Shown piece after piece: positions 7,282-16,975 of a DNA stretch of 39,405 bases (its first letter is position 1; the number at the start of each line of letters is the position of its first letter). This DNA is from Halomonas halmophila (GTDB taxonomy: Bacteria; Pseudomonadota; Gammaproteobacteria; Pseudomonadales; Halomonadaceae), in the NCBI RefSeq assembly GCF_006540005.1, contig NZ_BJOC01000026.1, positions 1 through 39,405 of the forward strand, written 5' to 3'. Position numbers and translations under genes: made by a program. A model generated the notes under the pieces. That model was given only the letters and a program-made list of their open reading frames with translations. It had not been told where the DNA came from and ran no database searches.

Positions 7282-7749
7282 TCAGCGAGCCAATGAGGTG
7301 AAGAGGCCGTTCAGCAAGCCGATCAGGTCCGCCGGCGCCAGGCAGATTTCCAGGCCGCGTCGTCCCCCGCTGACGTAAAGCTGTTCGAGGGATTCGGCGC
7401 TGGCATCGATGAAGGCCGGCAGGCGTTTCTTCTGGCCCAACGGGCTGATACCCCCGATTACATAGCCCGTGGCCCGTTCGGCCTCCTCGGCATCGGCCAG
7501 GTGAGCCTTGCGCGCGCCGGCGGCCCTGGCCAGTGCCTTGAGGTCCAGCTGGTCGGACACCGGCACCAGGGCCATGACCAGCTGGCCTGTGTCGAGGCGA
7601 GCCAATAGTGTCTTGAAGACCTCGTGCGTTGCCAGGCCCAGCGCATCGACGGCCTCTTCACCATAGGCCGGGTGGCGCGCATCGTGCTCGTACGTCGCGA
7701 GCGCAAAGCCGATACCGGCCTTTTCCAGCATCTTGACGGCCGGAGTCAT
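7282..7749 (-). CDS. ybaK: Cys-tRNA(Pro)/Cys-tRNA(Cys) deacylase YbaK
   Basis: A 155-residue single-domain protein of the YbaK/ProX editing family, matching E. coli YbaK in length. Recognisable blocks are HEVFKTLLA (with the conserved Lys), GKLVMALVPV-like strand GQLVMALVPVSDQLDLK, GYVIGGISPLGQKKRLP and the final ADLIGLLNGL helix. The enzyme hydrolyses Cys-tRNA(Pro) formed by prolyl-tRNA synthetase mischarging, acting in trans in the cytoplasm. Its ATG at 7749 overlaps the TGA of the thioesterase gene (ATGA), so the two are probably translationally coupled. The open frame continues upstream but only inside the thioesterase gene. Confidence 0.93.
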   Translation of the reverse strand: MTPAVKMLEKAGIGFALATYEHDARHPAYGEEAVDALGLATHEVFKTLLARLDTGQLVMALVPVSDQLDLKALARAAGARKAHLADAEEAERATGYVIGGISPLGQKKRLPAFIDASAESLEQLYVSGGRRGLEICLAPADLIGLLNGLFTSLAR

Positions 7750-8156
7750 GCGTCGTCCGCCTCCGCTTCCTGCAAGTGTTCTCTCAAGGCTTCGCGCAGC
7801 GTGCCCTCGATGGGTACGGCGCATCCGGCCTGGTGGTCATAGTGCACCATGACGGTATGGCCGGTATTGGTCAGTCTACCGGACTGACGGGCTTCCTGGG
7901 TCACGGTGAAGGAGCTGTTGCCGAGCCGCGAGAGGTAGGTGTGGATCTCGATGTCGCGGCCGTAATACAGCTCGCCGTGATAGTCGATTTCCATGCGCGC
8001 CATGATCAGTCGCCAGCGGCGCGGGTCCAGGTCCGGCGTGAACAGGGGAAAGAGGTCGTTGCGGGCCCACTCGAACCAGGCCGGCAGGCGCGTATTGTTG
8101 ATGTGGCCCAGCGCATCGGTGTCGTAGAAGGCGGGCTCGACGGTGCGAACGAACAT
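7746..8156 (-). CDS. 4HBT-type acyl-CoA thioesterase
   Basis: A 136-residue hot-dog-fold protein of the 4-hydroxybenzoyl-CoA thioesterase / YbgC group. It starts with the family pattern FYDTDALGHINN, in which Asp14 is the expected catalytic acid, followed by a WFEWARNDLF helix and a YYGRDIEIHTYLSRLG strand. Such enzymes hydrolyse acyl-CoA esters in the cytoplasm; chain-length preference cannot be read from the sequence. The ATG at 8156 is chosen for its GAGGAAA Shine-Dalgarno and because the family motif follows immediately. The gene overlaps ybaK by ATGA. Confidence 0.9.
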   Translation of the reverse strand: MFVRTVEPAFYDTDALGHINNTRLPAWFEWARNDLFPLFTPDLDPRRWRLIMARMEIDYHGELYYGRDIEIHTYLSRLGNSSFTVTQEARQSGRLTNTGHTVMVHYDHQAGCAVPIEGTLREALREHLQEAEADDA

Positions 8157-8191
8157 GAAGTTTCCTCTTCGGCATATGCGGCCAGATATCT

Positions 8192-8212
8192 CCCGGCATG
8201 GCGATGCCCGGG
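8192..8212. terminator. Hairpin after the multi-pass membrane protein gene
   Basis: CCCGGCAT (8192-8199) pairs with ATGCC-CGGG (8204-8212) with a one-base bulge and 4-nt loop. It is downstream of the leftward membrane protein stop codon and upstream of the thioesterase gene. No T-run follows. Confidence 0.4.
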
Positions 8213-8228
8213 ACACCACTATAGCACG

Positions 8229-9059
8229 CTAGCGAGTCGCTTCCGGGTCCTCGGTGACGCTGCGCCGTTGTTGCCACTGGGCTTGTCCGCGGGTCCAGGC
8301 CAGCAGCCAGAGCGTGGCGGCGGCAAAGCCGACCAGGGTGCCCCAGGTGAGTCCCAGGGCATCATAGGCCAGCGAGACGCATAGGGTATAGCACAGCAGC
8401 GAACCGAGGCCGGCGGGGTAGTGCTTGATGACGGTGGCGACCGGCCCGGCGCCATGGGTCAGATGGAGAATCACCAGGAAGGGATACATGGTCACCGGGA
8501 AGGCGGCCATTACCCCGGCCCAGGCCGAGGGCACCACATGGGCGAGGCCGGTGATCAGGAAGATGATGCTGGCGGCGAGGCCGGCGCGCAGCGCGAGTGC
8601 CGGCCAGGAAAAGCCGCCGCGCGGCGTGGCAGCGGTGTCCGGAACATGGCGGTACAGCCGCATGAAAGCCAGGATCGCCACCAGGGTGATCAGGGTACCG
8701 CCCAGTCGGTTGACGTCGAAGTGGGTCAACATCAGGCTCATCAGCCCCCAGGCGATCAGGCCGCCCAGAGTGCCCGTGAGGACACCTCGGAAGCCGTCAC
8801 GCCGACCGCACAGTAAATAACCGCCACCCAGCGCCAGGGTCGCGGTGAAGCCTGCCAGGGTGTGCACGGCACTCTCGGCGGCAAAGCCCGGGGATATCTC
8901 CAGGCCGATGAAGAACAGCGCGATGGCCGTGCCCAGCGGGTAGCCGGAGAGCAGGCCGGCAGCGCGCGTGCTGAGGCGTTCGGCGATCACCGAGAGGCCC
9001 AGCACCACGCCGATCGAGACCAGCAGCTTGGCCAGTTGCCATTCAAGTGGGACTTCCAT
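8229..9059 (-). CDS. Multi-pass inner-membrane protein, function unknown
   Basis: A 276-residue protein with about nine hydrophobic segments spread over the whole length and a short basic, polar C-terminal tail. Gly-rich helices such as LLSGYPLGTAIALFFIGL and GVLTGTLGGLIAWGLMSLML, and the conserved-looking VMAAFPVTMYPFLVIL segment, suggest a transporter or channel-like fold with two similar halves, but I cannot assign a family. The ATG at 9059 gives an N-terminus that leads directly into the first membrane segment; the longer open frame adds a hydrophilic, Gly/Pro-rich stretch without coding character. It is divergent from the HNH gene. Confidence 0.78.
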   Translation of the reverse strand: MEVPLEWQLAKLLVSIGVVLGLSVIAERLSTRAAGLLSGYPLGTAIALFFIGLEISPGFAAESAVHTLAGFTATLALGGGYLLCGRRDGFRGVLTGTLGGLIAWGLMSLMLTHFDVNRLGGTLITLVAILAFMRLYRHVPDTAATPRGGFSWPALALRAGLAASIIFLITGLAHVVPSAWAGVMAAFPVTMYPFLVILHLTHGAGPVATVIKHYPAGLGSLLCYTLCVSLAYDALGLTWGTLVGFAAATLWLLAWTRGQAQWQQRRSVTEDPEATR

Positions 9060-9171
9060 GACGCTATCCTGTTGGTGTCGAGAGTCGCCCGGCCCGGGCG
9101 CGTAAGCTTCGAATGCGTCACCGGCAGGCGCAGAGCCGGGGCGCCGCCAGCCCGCCACCGTCGAGGTACGC

Positions 9172-9513
9172 ATGACCGGTCACGCGCTGTCCCCGCCAAG
9201 CCGTCCCGAACGCTGTGAGCTGTGTCGGCGCGCCGCGCCACTGACACGCCATCACCTGATTCCGCGCACCCTGCACGGCAAGGCACGCTATCGGCGTCGG
9301 TTCGACCGGGCCGAGCGCCTGAGTGCGATTCTATGGGTCTGCCATGCCTGCCATCGGCACATCCACGCGCTGTTCAGCGAGCGCGAGCTGGCCGACCATT
9401 ATCGCAGCCGCGAGGCCCTGCTGGGGCATCCCGAGGTCCAGACCTTCGTCGCATGGCTGGCCACCAAGCCGGCAGGCTTCGAGCCCAAGCGCCCGACCCG
9501 GCGGCGACGCTGA
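9172..9513 (+). CDS. Small HNH nuclease-fold protein
   Basis: A 113-residue basic protein with an HNH/zinc-ribbon arrangement: Cys15-x2-Cys18, LTRHHLIPR with His27/His28, then Cys57-x2-Cys60-His61 and His65 in CHACHRHIHALF. The paired Cys motifs would hold a structural zinc and the histidines form the beta-beta-alpha metal catalytic site. Similar short proteins occur outside phages in many proteobacteria and their target is unknown. GAGGTACGC precedes ATG 9172. No phage genes are nearby. Its stop codon is only four bases from that of the convergent hypothetical gene. Confidence 0.82.
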   Translation: MTGHALSPPSRPERCELCRRAAPLTRHHLIPRTLHGKARYRRRFDRAERLSAILWVCHACHRHIHALFSERELADHYRSREALLGHPEVQTFVAWLATKPAGFEPKRPTRRRR

Positions 9514-9517
9514 GGGC

Positions 9518-9964
9518 CTACACCAGACGCAGGCCCTGTTGATCCACCCAGGCGGCCTTGAGGGCGGTCTCCAGAGGCGAGTGCAGGTGTGCGGGCAGGG
9601 CGTCGACGGCGGCCTCATAACTCTCGACCTGGCGATTGCGCAACCAGCAGTAGGCCCAGGCACAGGCCTCTTCGTCGCTTTGCGGCACGGGCCGCGCCGG
9701 CATCTGAGTCAGCAGAAAGACCGCGGTACGTCCGGCCCAGAGTGGAATATCCGCGTGACGATCGCCGGCGCCCCAGGCCTCGAGGGTGGCACCGCTGGGC
9801 GTGGCCTCGGGCTCGCCCAGTTTGGCGACCCGGGCCGTTTCGGCAAGAATCAGTGCCAGGCGGTCGCGGTCGCCTTGGCCGAGTGCCAGCCACTGGGCGA
9901 TGACGGCCGGCAGGCCCTTGCGGACCTTGGAATAGAAGCTGCTTTGGGGCATGGTTTGATGCAT
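9518..9964 (-). CDS. Hypothetical protein
   Basis: About 148 residues, not recognised. It is predicted soluble, mostly helical, rich in Ala and Leu, with a Trp-containing C-terminal half (ACAWAYCWLRNRQVESYEAAV). There is no signal peptide or membrane segment. The start is uncertain: ATG 9964 and ATG 9952 are both possible, the latter having GAGA about 12 nt upstream. It is divergent from the patB-type gene (about 50 nt apart) and convergent with the HNH gene. Confidence 0.65.
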   Translation of the reverse strand: MHQTMPQSSFYSKVRKGLPAVIAQWLALGQGDRDRLALILAETARVAKLGEPEATPSGATLEAWGAGDRHADIPLWAGRTAVFLLTQMPARPVPQSDEEACAWAYCWLRNRQVESYEAAVDALPAHLHSPLETALKAAWVDQQGLRLV

Positions 9965-10014
9965 TCTCAGGGGCGTCACATGACGCCGGATCAGGAGCAA
10001 AGGATGGCCACTTC

Positions 10015-11196
10015 ATGACCGCGACCTTCGATTTTGTCACGCCCGTCGAGCGGCGACACCCCTCCAATGGCCACTGGCCGTCACAGAAATGGCATCGCTA
10101 CGCGGAGGATGTACTGCCGCTGTGGGTGGCCGACATGGACTTCCGCTCGCCGCCGGCGGTCATCGAGGCGCTTCAGGCCCGAGTCGAGCATGGCGTCTAT
10201 GGCTATGGTCTGGTGGCCGACGGCCTGCGCGATGCCGTCTGCCGCTGGAGCCGCGAGCACTATGGCTGGGCGATCGAACCCGACTGGCAGGTGTGGCTAC
10301 CCGGCGTGGTGCCGGCCCTCAACATGGCCAGCCTGGCGCTGACCGAGCCTGGCGACGGCGTGCTGACCATTACGCCGATCTATCCGCCCTTCCTGCAGGT
10401 GGCCGAACGCACCGGCCGCGAGCCCCAGCAGGCGGCCATGCGGCCGCCCCGGGCGGCAGGCGATGACTGGCAGCTGGATCTCGAGGCCCTCGAGGCCGCC
10501 ATCACGCCGCGCACCCGGCTGCTACTGTGGTGTCACCCGCATAACCCGACCGGACGCGTCTGGCGCCCGGACGAGCTGGAAGGGCTGGCCCGCCTGGTCG
10601 AGCGCCATGACCTGTACGTGGTCTCCGACGAGCTGCACTGCGACCTGCTGCTCGATGACGGCGCTCGACACCAACCGCTGGCGGCCCTGTTCCCGGCGCT
10701 GGCCGCGCGCATCATTACCCTCTGGGCGCCATCCAAGACCTTCAATCTGGCTGGGCTGACGGCCGCCTGCGCGGTGATTCCCGATGCCGGCTTGCGTCAG
10801 CGCTTCGCGGCACGCCTCAAGGGCCTGCAACCCGACGGCAATGTACTCGGGCTGGTCGCCGCCGAGGCCGCCTACTGCCACGGCGAGCCCTGGCGGCAGG
10901 CCCTGCTGGAGACCCTGCGCGGTCATCGTCGTCGGCTGGAAGAGCATGTCGCCCGCTGGCCGGGCGTGCGCATGGCCGCCCCGCAGTCGACCTATCTGGC
11001 CTGGCTGGACCTGCGCGAGTCACCCGCCATGCAGGGTGCTGCCTCGCCTCAGCAGCTGCTGCTCGAGGAGGCGCGCGTGGCGCTTTCGGATGGCGTCAAC
11101 TTCGGCTGGCCGGGCTTCGTGCGGCTCAACTTCGGCACCACCGCCGAGCAGCTGGAAACGGCGCTGCAGCGCATGGACGGGGTGCTGGCATCCTGA
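10015..11196 (+). CDS. patB: MalY/PatB-type PLP C-S lyase / aminotransferase
   Basis: A 393-residue fold-type I PLP enzyme of the MalY/PatB subgroup. Diagnostic features are the N-terminal PLWVADMDFRSPPAV motif, YGYG (62-65), Asn177 in HPHNPTGRVW, Asp205 in VVSDELHCDL, and the Schiff-base Lys241 in WAPSKTFNLAGL. Enzymes of this group cleave C-S bonds of cystathionine or cysteine to pyruvate, ammonia and a thiol; some also bind regulators, as E. coli MalY does with MalT. Cytoplasmic homodimer is expected. No maltose genes are adjacent. It is convergent with valS, with a perfect hairpin between them. Confidence 0.9.
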   Translation: MTATFDFVTPVERRHPSNGHWPSQKWHRYAEDVLPLWVADMDFRSPPAVIEALQARVEHGVYGYGLVADGLRDAVCRWSREHYGWAIEPDWQVWLPGVVPALNMASLALTEPGDGVLTITPIYPPFLQVAERTGREPQQAAMRPPRAAGDDWQLDLEALEAAITPRTRLLLWCHPHNPTGRVWRPDELEGLARLVERHDLYVVSDELHCDLLLDDGARHQPLAALFPALAARIITLWAPSKTFNLAGLTAACAVIPDAGLRQRFAARLKGLQPDGNVLGLVAAEAAYCHGEPWRQALLETLRGHRRRLEEHVARWPGVRMAAPQSTYLAWLDLRESPAMQGAASPQQLLLEEARVALSDGVNFGWPGFVRLNFGTTAEQLETALQRMDGVLAS

Positions 11197-11212
11197 GGTG
11201 ACGCCACGCCAT

Positions 11213-11251
11213 ACGCCAGCAGCGCGGAGACAGGCCCTGCGCTGCTGGCGT
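11213..11251. terminator. Perfect 13-bp hairpin between patB-type gene and valS
   Basis: ACGCCAGCAGCGC (11213-11225) and GCGCTGCTGGCGT (11239-11251) are exact reverse complements around a 13-nt loop. The position between two convergent stop codons indicates bidirectional transcription termination. The T-run is missing. Confidence 0.6.
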
Positions 11252-11262
11252 CGTGCCGGGCC

Positions 11263-14238
<2,976 letters not shown>

Positions 14239-14359
14239 GGGGGAGTCCGGTCCAGAATGGTTCGCCACCGGGGCCAGGCAAAGCCTGGAACCTGTCGGCG
14301 GGGCATCGTCAAAAATGGGTTCGATTATAGCCTGACCAGGGGCTGGGCGTCAGCCTGAT

Positions 14360-14806
14360 CTACTGCTGCCCGCGCAGCTGGTGCGCCTTTACCGCATAGC
14401 CGCGCTTCTTGTAGGTCTGCCAGCAATCACGCTTGGTCTTCAGCACTTCCTGGTGCTGATTGATGATCTCGGCGACCCGCTCGTAGCGCGAGAACCACTC
14501 GGGAATGCCGGGGTGCAGGTTGAGCATTGCCTGGGTGCCGGTCTCGCCGGGCGCCGGGGGCTCCTGCCAGCCGATGGTGGCCGGAACGCCATCCGCCATC
14601 TCGCTGCCCAGCAGGGCATGCGGCAGGTAGGCATCGGCGCGAAAGTCCCACAGCCGGTCATCCAGGGTCCGGGCCATGGCCTCGTCTTCCACATGCAGAT
14701 GCAGCCGATAGCCCTTGTTGACGATGGTCTCGGCCAACCGGCAGGCAAAGGCCAGCCGGGCATCGAGGGTGGTATCGGGCAGGATGTAGAAGTCGATGTG
14801 GGTCAT
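14360..14806 (-). CDS. holC: DNA polymerase III chi subunit
   Basis: A 148-residue protein matching HolC in length and sequence: it starts MTHIDFYILPD, has RLAETIVNKGYRLHLHVEDEAMARTLDDRLW and the LLNL-like core AMLNLHPGIPEWFSRYERVAEII, and ends in a basic tail. Chi forms a heterodimer with psi in the clamp-loader complex and contacts the C-terminus of SSB, helping the replisome handle single-stranded DNA. It keeps its conserved place just upstream of valS, but is parted from pepA by ilvE, an SDR gene and a repeat element. Confidence 0.93.
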   Translation of the reverse strand: MTHIDFYILPDTTLDARLAFACRLAETIVNKGYRLHLHVEDEAMARTLDDRLWDFRADAYLPHALLGSEMADGVPATIGWQEPPAPGETGTQAMLNLHPGIPEWFSRYERVAEIINQHQEVLKTKRDCWQTYKKRGYAVKAHQLRGQQ

Positions 14807-14838
14807 GGATTCCCGCTCCGGCTGCGCCGGGAGTTGTA

Positions 14839-14863
14839 AGAAATAAGAGGGAAGAAAGAAGAA
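14839..14863 (-). repeat. Polypyrimidine tract associated with repeat copy A
   Basis: On the minus strand this reads TTCTTCTTTCTTCCCTCTT, then ATTTCTT. It lies about 15 nt beyond the paired hairpins at 14878-14933 and resembles a degenerate form of the CTCTTCC heptamer array that follows the other copy at 22457. Confidence 0.6.
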
Positions 14864-14877
14864 CAGTTCTCCGATTG

Positions 14878-14933
14878 CTTCAAGGCGCGTAGCGCCGTTC
14901 TTCCTTCTTCAAGCCGCGCAGCGGCGTACTTGT
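14878..14933 (-). repeat. Paired-hairpin dispersed repeat, copy A
   Basis: Read leftward, it starts immediately after the SDR stop codon (TAA, 14936-14934). Hairpin 1 is GCCGC-TGC-GCGGC (14925-14913); then comes the purine linker TTGAAGAAGGAAGAAC; hairpin 2 is GGCGC-TAC-GCGCC (14896-14884). The 35 nt at 14912-14878 match 22378-22412 of copy B at 29 positions without gaps. Confidence 0.85.
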
Positions 14934-15695
14934 TTAAACCCCGCCATCCATATCGATCAGGCTGCCGGTGCAGAACTCGGCTTCAGCGAGCCACAGGATG
15001 CCGTCGGCGATTTCCGCGGGTTCGCCGATGCGGCCCAGCGGGATGCGCGTCCCGGCGGTATCGACCTTGCCGGGGTTGTCGGCGCTGGCGTGGATGCTGG
15101 TGCGCACCACGCCGGGGCGTATGCCATTGACGCGGATGCCGGCGTCGGCGAGTTCGCGGGCGAGTCCCCGGGTGAGGCTGTCGATGGCGCCCTTGGAGGC
15201 CGCATAGTCGACATACTCATTGGCGCCACCCAGGCGCGCGGCGACGGACGAGATGTTGATGATCACGCCACCGTCGCCGCCATGCCGGGTTGCCATGCGT
15301 TTGACCGCTTCGCGGGCGCAGATCAAGGGGCCGGTGACATTGGTCCGCATCATGCGCTCGACGCGGGCGAAGCTCATGTCCTCGATACGAGCATTGACGT
15401 CCACCACACCGGCGTTGTTGACCAGCACATCGAGGCGCCCCAGCTCGCGGTCGAGGGTCTCGAACAGCGACAGGATGCCGGCCTCGTCGGCGACATCGGC
15501 CTGGATGGCGATGGCACGACCGCCTGCGGCCTCGATGTCACCGACGACGCCATCTGCCGAGGCCTTGTCACTCCGGTAGTTGATGACCACCGTATAGCCG
15601 CGCTGAGCGGCCAGGCGCGCCGTGGCGGCACCGATGCCGCGTCCGGCACCGGTGATCAGCATGACGCGCGAGGCCGGGGGGTGCCGGGGGGTCAT
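14934..15695 (-). CDS. Short-chain dehydrogenase/reductase (YgfF-like)
   Basis: A 253-residue classical SDR. The NAD(P)-binding motif TGAGRGIG is near residue 14, the NNAG motif is in LVNNAGVVD, the catalytic Ser is in INISSVAARLG, and YVDYAASKG carries the Tyr-x3-Lys pair. The basic residues after the first strand (NYRSDK) suggest NADP preference, though this is a soft inference. The substrate is unknown. Its ATG at 15695 overlaps the ilvE TGA as ATGA, so it is expressed with ilvE. The longer open frame upstream lies inside ilvE and is Arg/His-rich, not real. The dispersed repeat copy A begins directly at its stop codon. Confidence 0.9.
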   Translation of the reverse strand: MTPRHPPASRVMLITGAGRGIGAATARLAAQRGYTVVINYRSDKASADGVVGDIEAAGGRAIAIQADVADEAGILSLFETLDRELGRLDVLVNNAGVVDVNARIEDMSFARVERMMRTNVTGPLICAREAVKRMATRHGGDGGVIINISSVAARLGGANEYVDYAASKGAIDSLTRGLARELADAGIRVNGIRPGVVRTSIHASADNPGKVDTAGTRIPLGRIGEPAEIADGILWLAEAEFCTGSLIDMDGGV

Positions 15696-16792
15696 GCCAG
15701 TCGGGTCAGCCAGCCGTGAGTGTCTTCCCGGCGGCCGTACTGCAGGTCGAGCAGGTGGCCGCGCAGGCGCTTGGCGACCTCGTTGTCGCCGCCGGCGTCG
15801 AGGCGGATGGTGTCGTCCTCGGTGACCAGCTCGCCGACCGGGGTGATGACGGCGGCGGTGCCGCAGGCGAAGACTTCGGTGATGTCGCCGCTGGCCGCGC
15901 CCTCGCGCCATTCGTCGAGGCTGATCGGACGCTCCTCCGGTGTCAGGCCTTCCTCGCGGGCCAGGGTGAGCACCGAGTCACGGGTCACGCCTTCGAGGAT
16001 GGTGTCGGTGAGCTGCGGTGTCACCAGGCGGCCATCGCGGTAGACGAAGAACAGGTTCATGCCGCCCAGCTCCTCGATCCACTTGTTTTCGGCGGCATCG
16101 AGGAAGGCGACCTGGCTGCAGTCGTTGGCTTCGGCCTCCTTCTGGGCGGCCAGCGAAGCGGCGTAGTTGCCGCCGCACTTGGCGAAGCCGGTGCCGCCGG
16201 CCGCGGCCCGCTTGTAGTGCGAGGAGAGCCAGATCGAGACCGGCGCGATGCCGCCCTTGAAGTAGGCCGCCGCTGGCGAGGCAATGACGTAGTAGTCGAC
16301 CTCATGGGACGGACGCACGCCGAGGAAGGTCTCGCTGGCGATCATGAAGGGGCGCAGGTAGAGGCTGGATTCCTCGGCCGCCGTGGCCGGCGTCGGCACC
16401 CAGGCATGGTCCTGGGCCAGCAGGGCCTTGAGCGAGTCGACGAAGTCATCGTCGGAAAGCTCCGGCAGGGCCAGGCGACGCGCCGAGCGCCGGAAGCGTT
16501 CGGCGTTCTTTTCCGGGCGGAAGGCCCACACCGAGCCGTCATCATGGCGGTAGGCCTTGATGCCCTCGAAGATCTCCTGGGCGTAGTGCAGCACGGCGGC
16601 GGCCGGGTCCAGGGTCAGGGGCCCGTAGGGGTGCACTTCGTGACCGTGCCAGCCGGCGTCGAGCGTCCAGCGGACATGCGCCATGTGATCGGTGAAGTAA
16701 CGGCCGAAGCCGGGATTGGCGAGGATGTCGTCCCGGATGGGGGCTGCCGTGGCCTCGGAGGACGGCAGCACGGTAAAGCGTTGTGTGGGCAC
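15692..16792 (-). CDS. ilvE: Branched-chain amino acid aminotransferase (type II)
   Basis: A 366-residue fold-type IV PLP enzyme of the eukaryote-like/BCAT-II subgroup, interconverting Leu, Ile and Val with their 2-keto acids. The PLP Lys is in GFAKCGGNYAASL, and further signatures are LHYAQEIFEGIKAYR, FRPEKNAERFRRS, KWIEELGGMNLFFV and EVFACGTAAVITPV. I place the start at GTG 16792, which follows GGAG at a good distance and gives the normal length (VPTQRFTVLPSSEA). The open frame continues to a TTG at 16960, but the added residues are low-complexity and cross the pepA terminator-like hairpin. It is followed by, and overlaps, the SDR gene. Confidence 0.92.
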   Translation of the reverse strand: MPTQRFTVLPSSEATAAPIRDDILANPGFGRYFTDHMAHVRWTLDAGWHGHEVHPYGPLTLDPAAAVLHYAQEIFEGIKAYRHDDGSVWAFRPEKNAERFRRSARRLALPELSDDDFVDSLKALLAQDHAWVPTPATAAEESSLYLRPFMIASETFLGVRPSHEVDYYVIASPAAAYFKGGIAPVSIWLSSHYKRAAAGGTGFAKCGGNYAASLAAQKEAEANDCSQVAFLDAAENKWIEELGGMNLFFVYRDGRLVTPQLTDTILEGVTRDSVLTLAREEGLTPEERPISLDEWREGAASGDITEVFACGTAAVITPVGELVTEDDTIRLDAGGDNEVAKRLRGHLLDLQYGRREDTHGWLTRLA

Positions 16793-16929
16793 GGCGATCG
16801 GTCTCCGCTTGGCCCGAGGCTTCGACAGCGCCCCGGGGTGATACTGGTACAACGGCCGGCCGGGCGGTCGCTGCATGCGTGTCGAGGGTCGGGTAGCCGG
16901 GGCATCCGCTGCCCCGGCAGTACTGTCGT

Positions 16930-16968
16930 CAATGAAAAGGCCACCGCGGGCAAAAGGCAAGCCCGCGC
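16930..16968 (-). terminator. Terminator-like hairpin after pepA
   Basis: CGCGGGC (16945-16951) and GCCCGCG (16961-16967) form a 7-bp GC stem with a 9-nt loop. Read leftward it is followed by GGTGGCCTTTTCATT, a weak T-run. It lies just after the pepA stop codon. The remaining gap to ilvE (16793-16929) shows nothing else I can name. Confidence 0.5.
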
Positions 16969-16975
16969 TGGGCTA

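Noticed and set aside
9172..9513. HNH gene as a sign of a prophage or homing element
   Set aside because: No terminase, capsid, integrase or intron features are nearby, and the flanking genes are ordinary chromosomal ones with similar composition.
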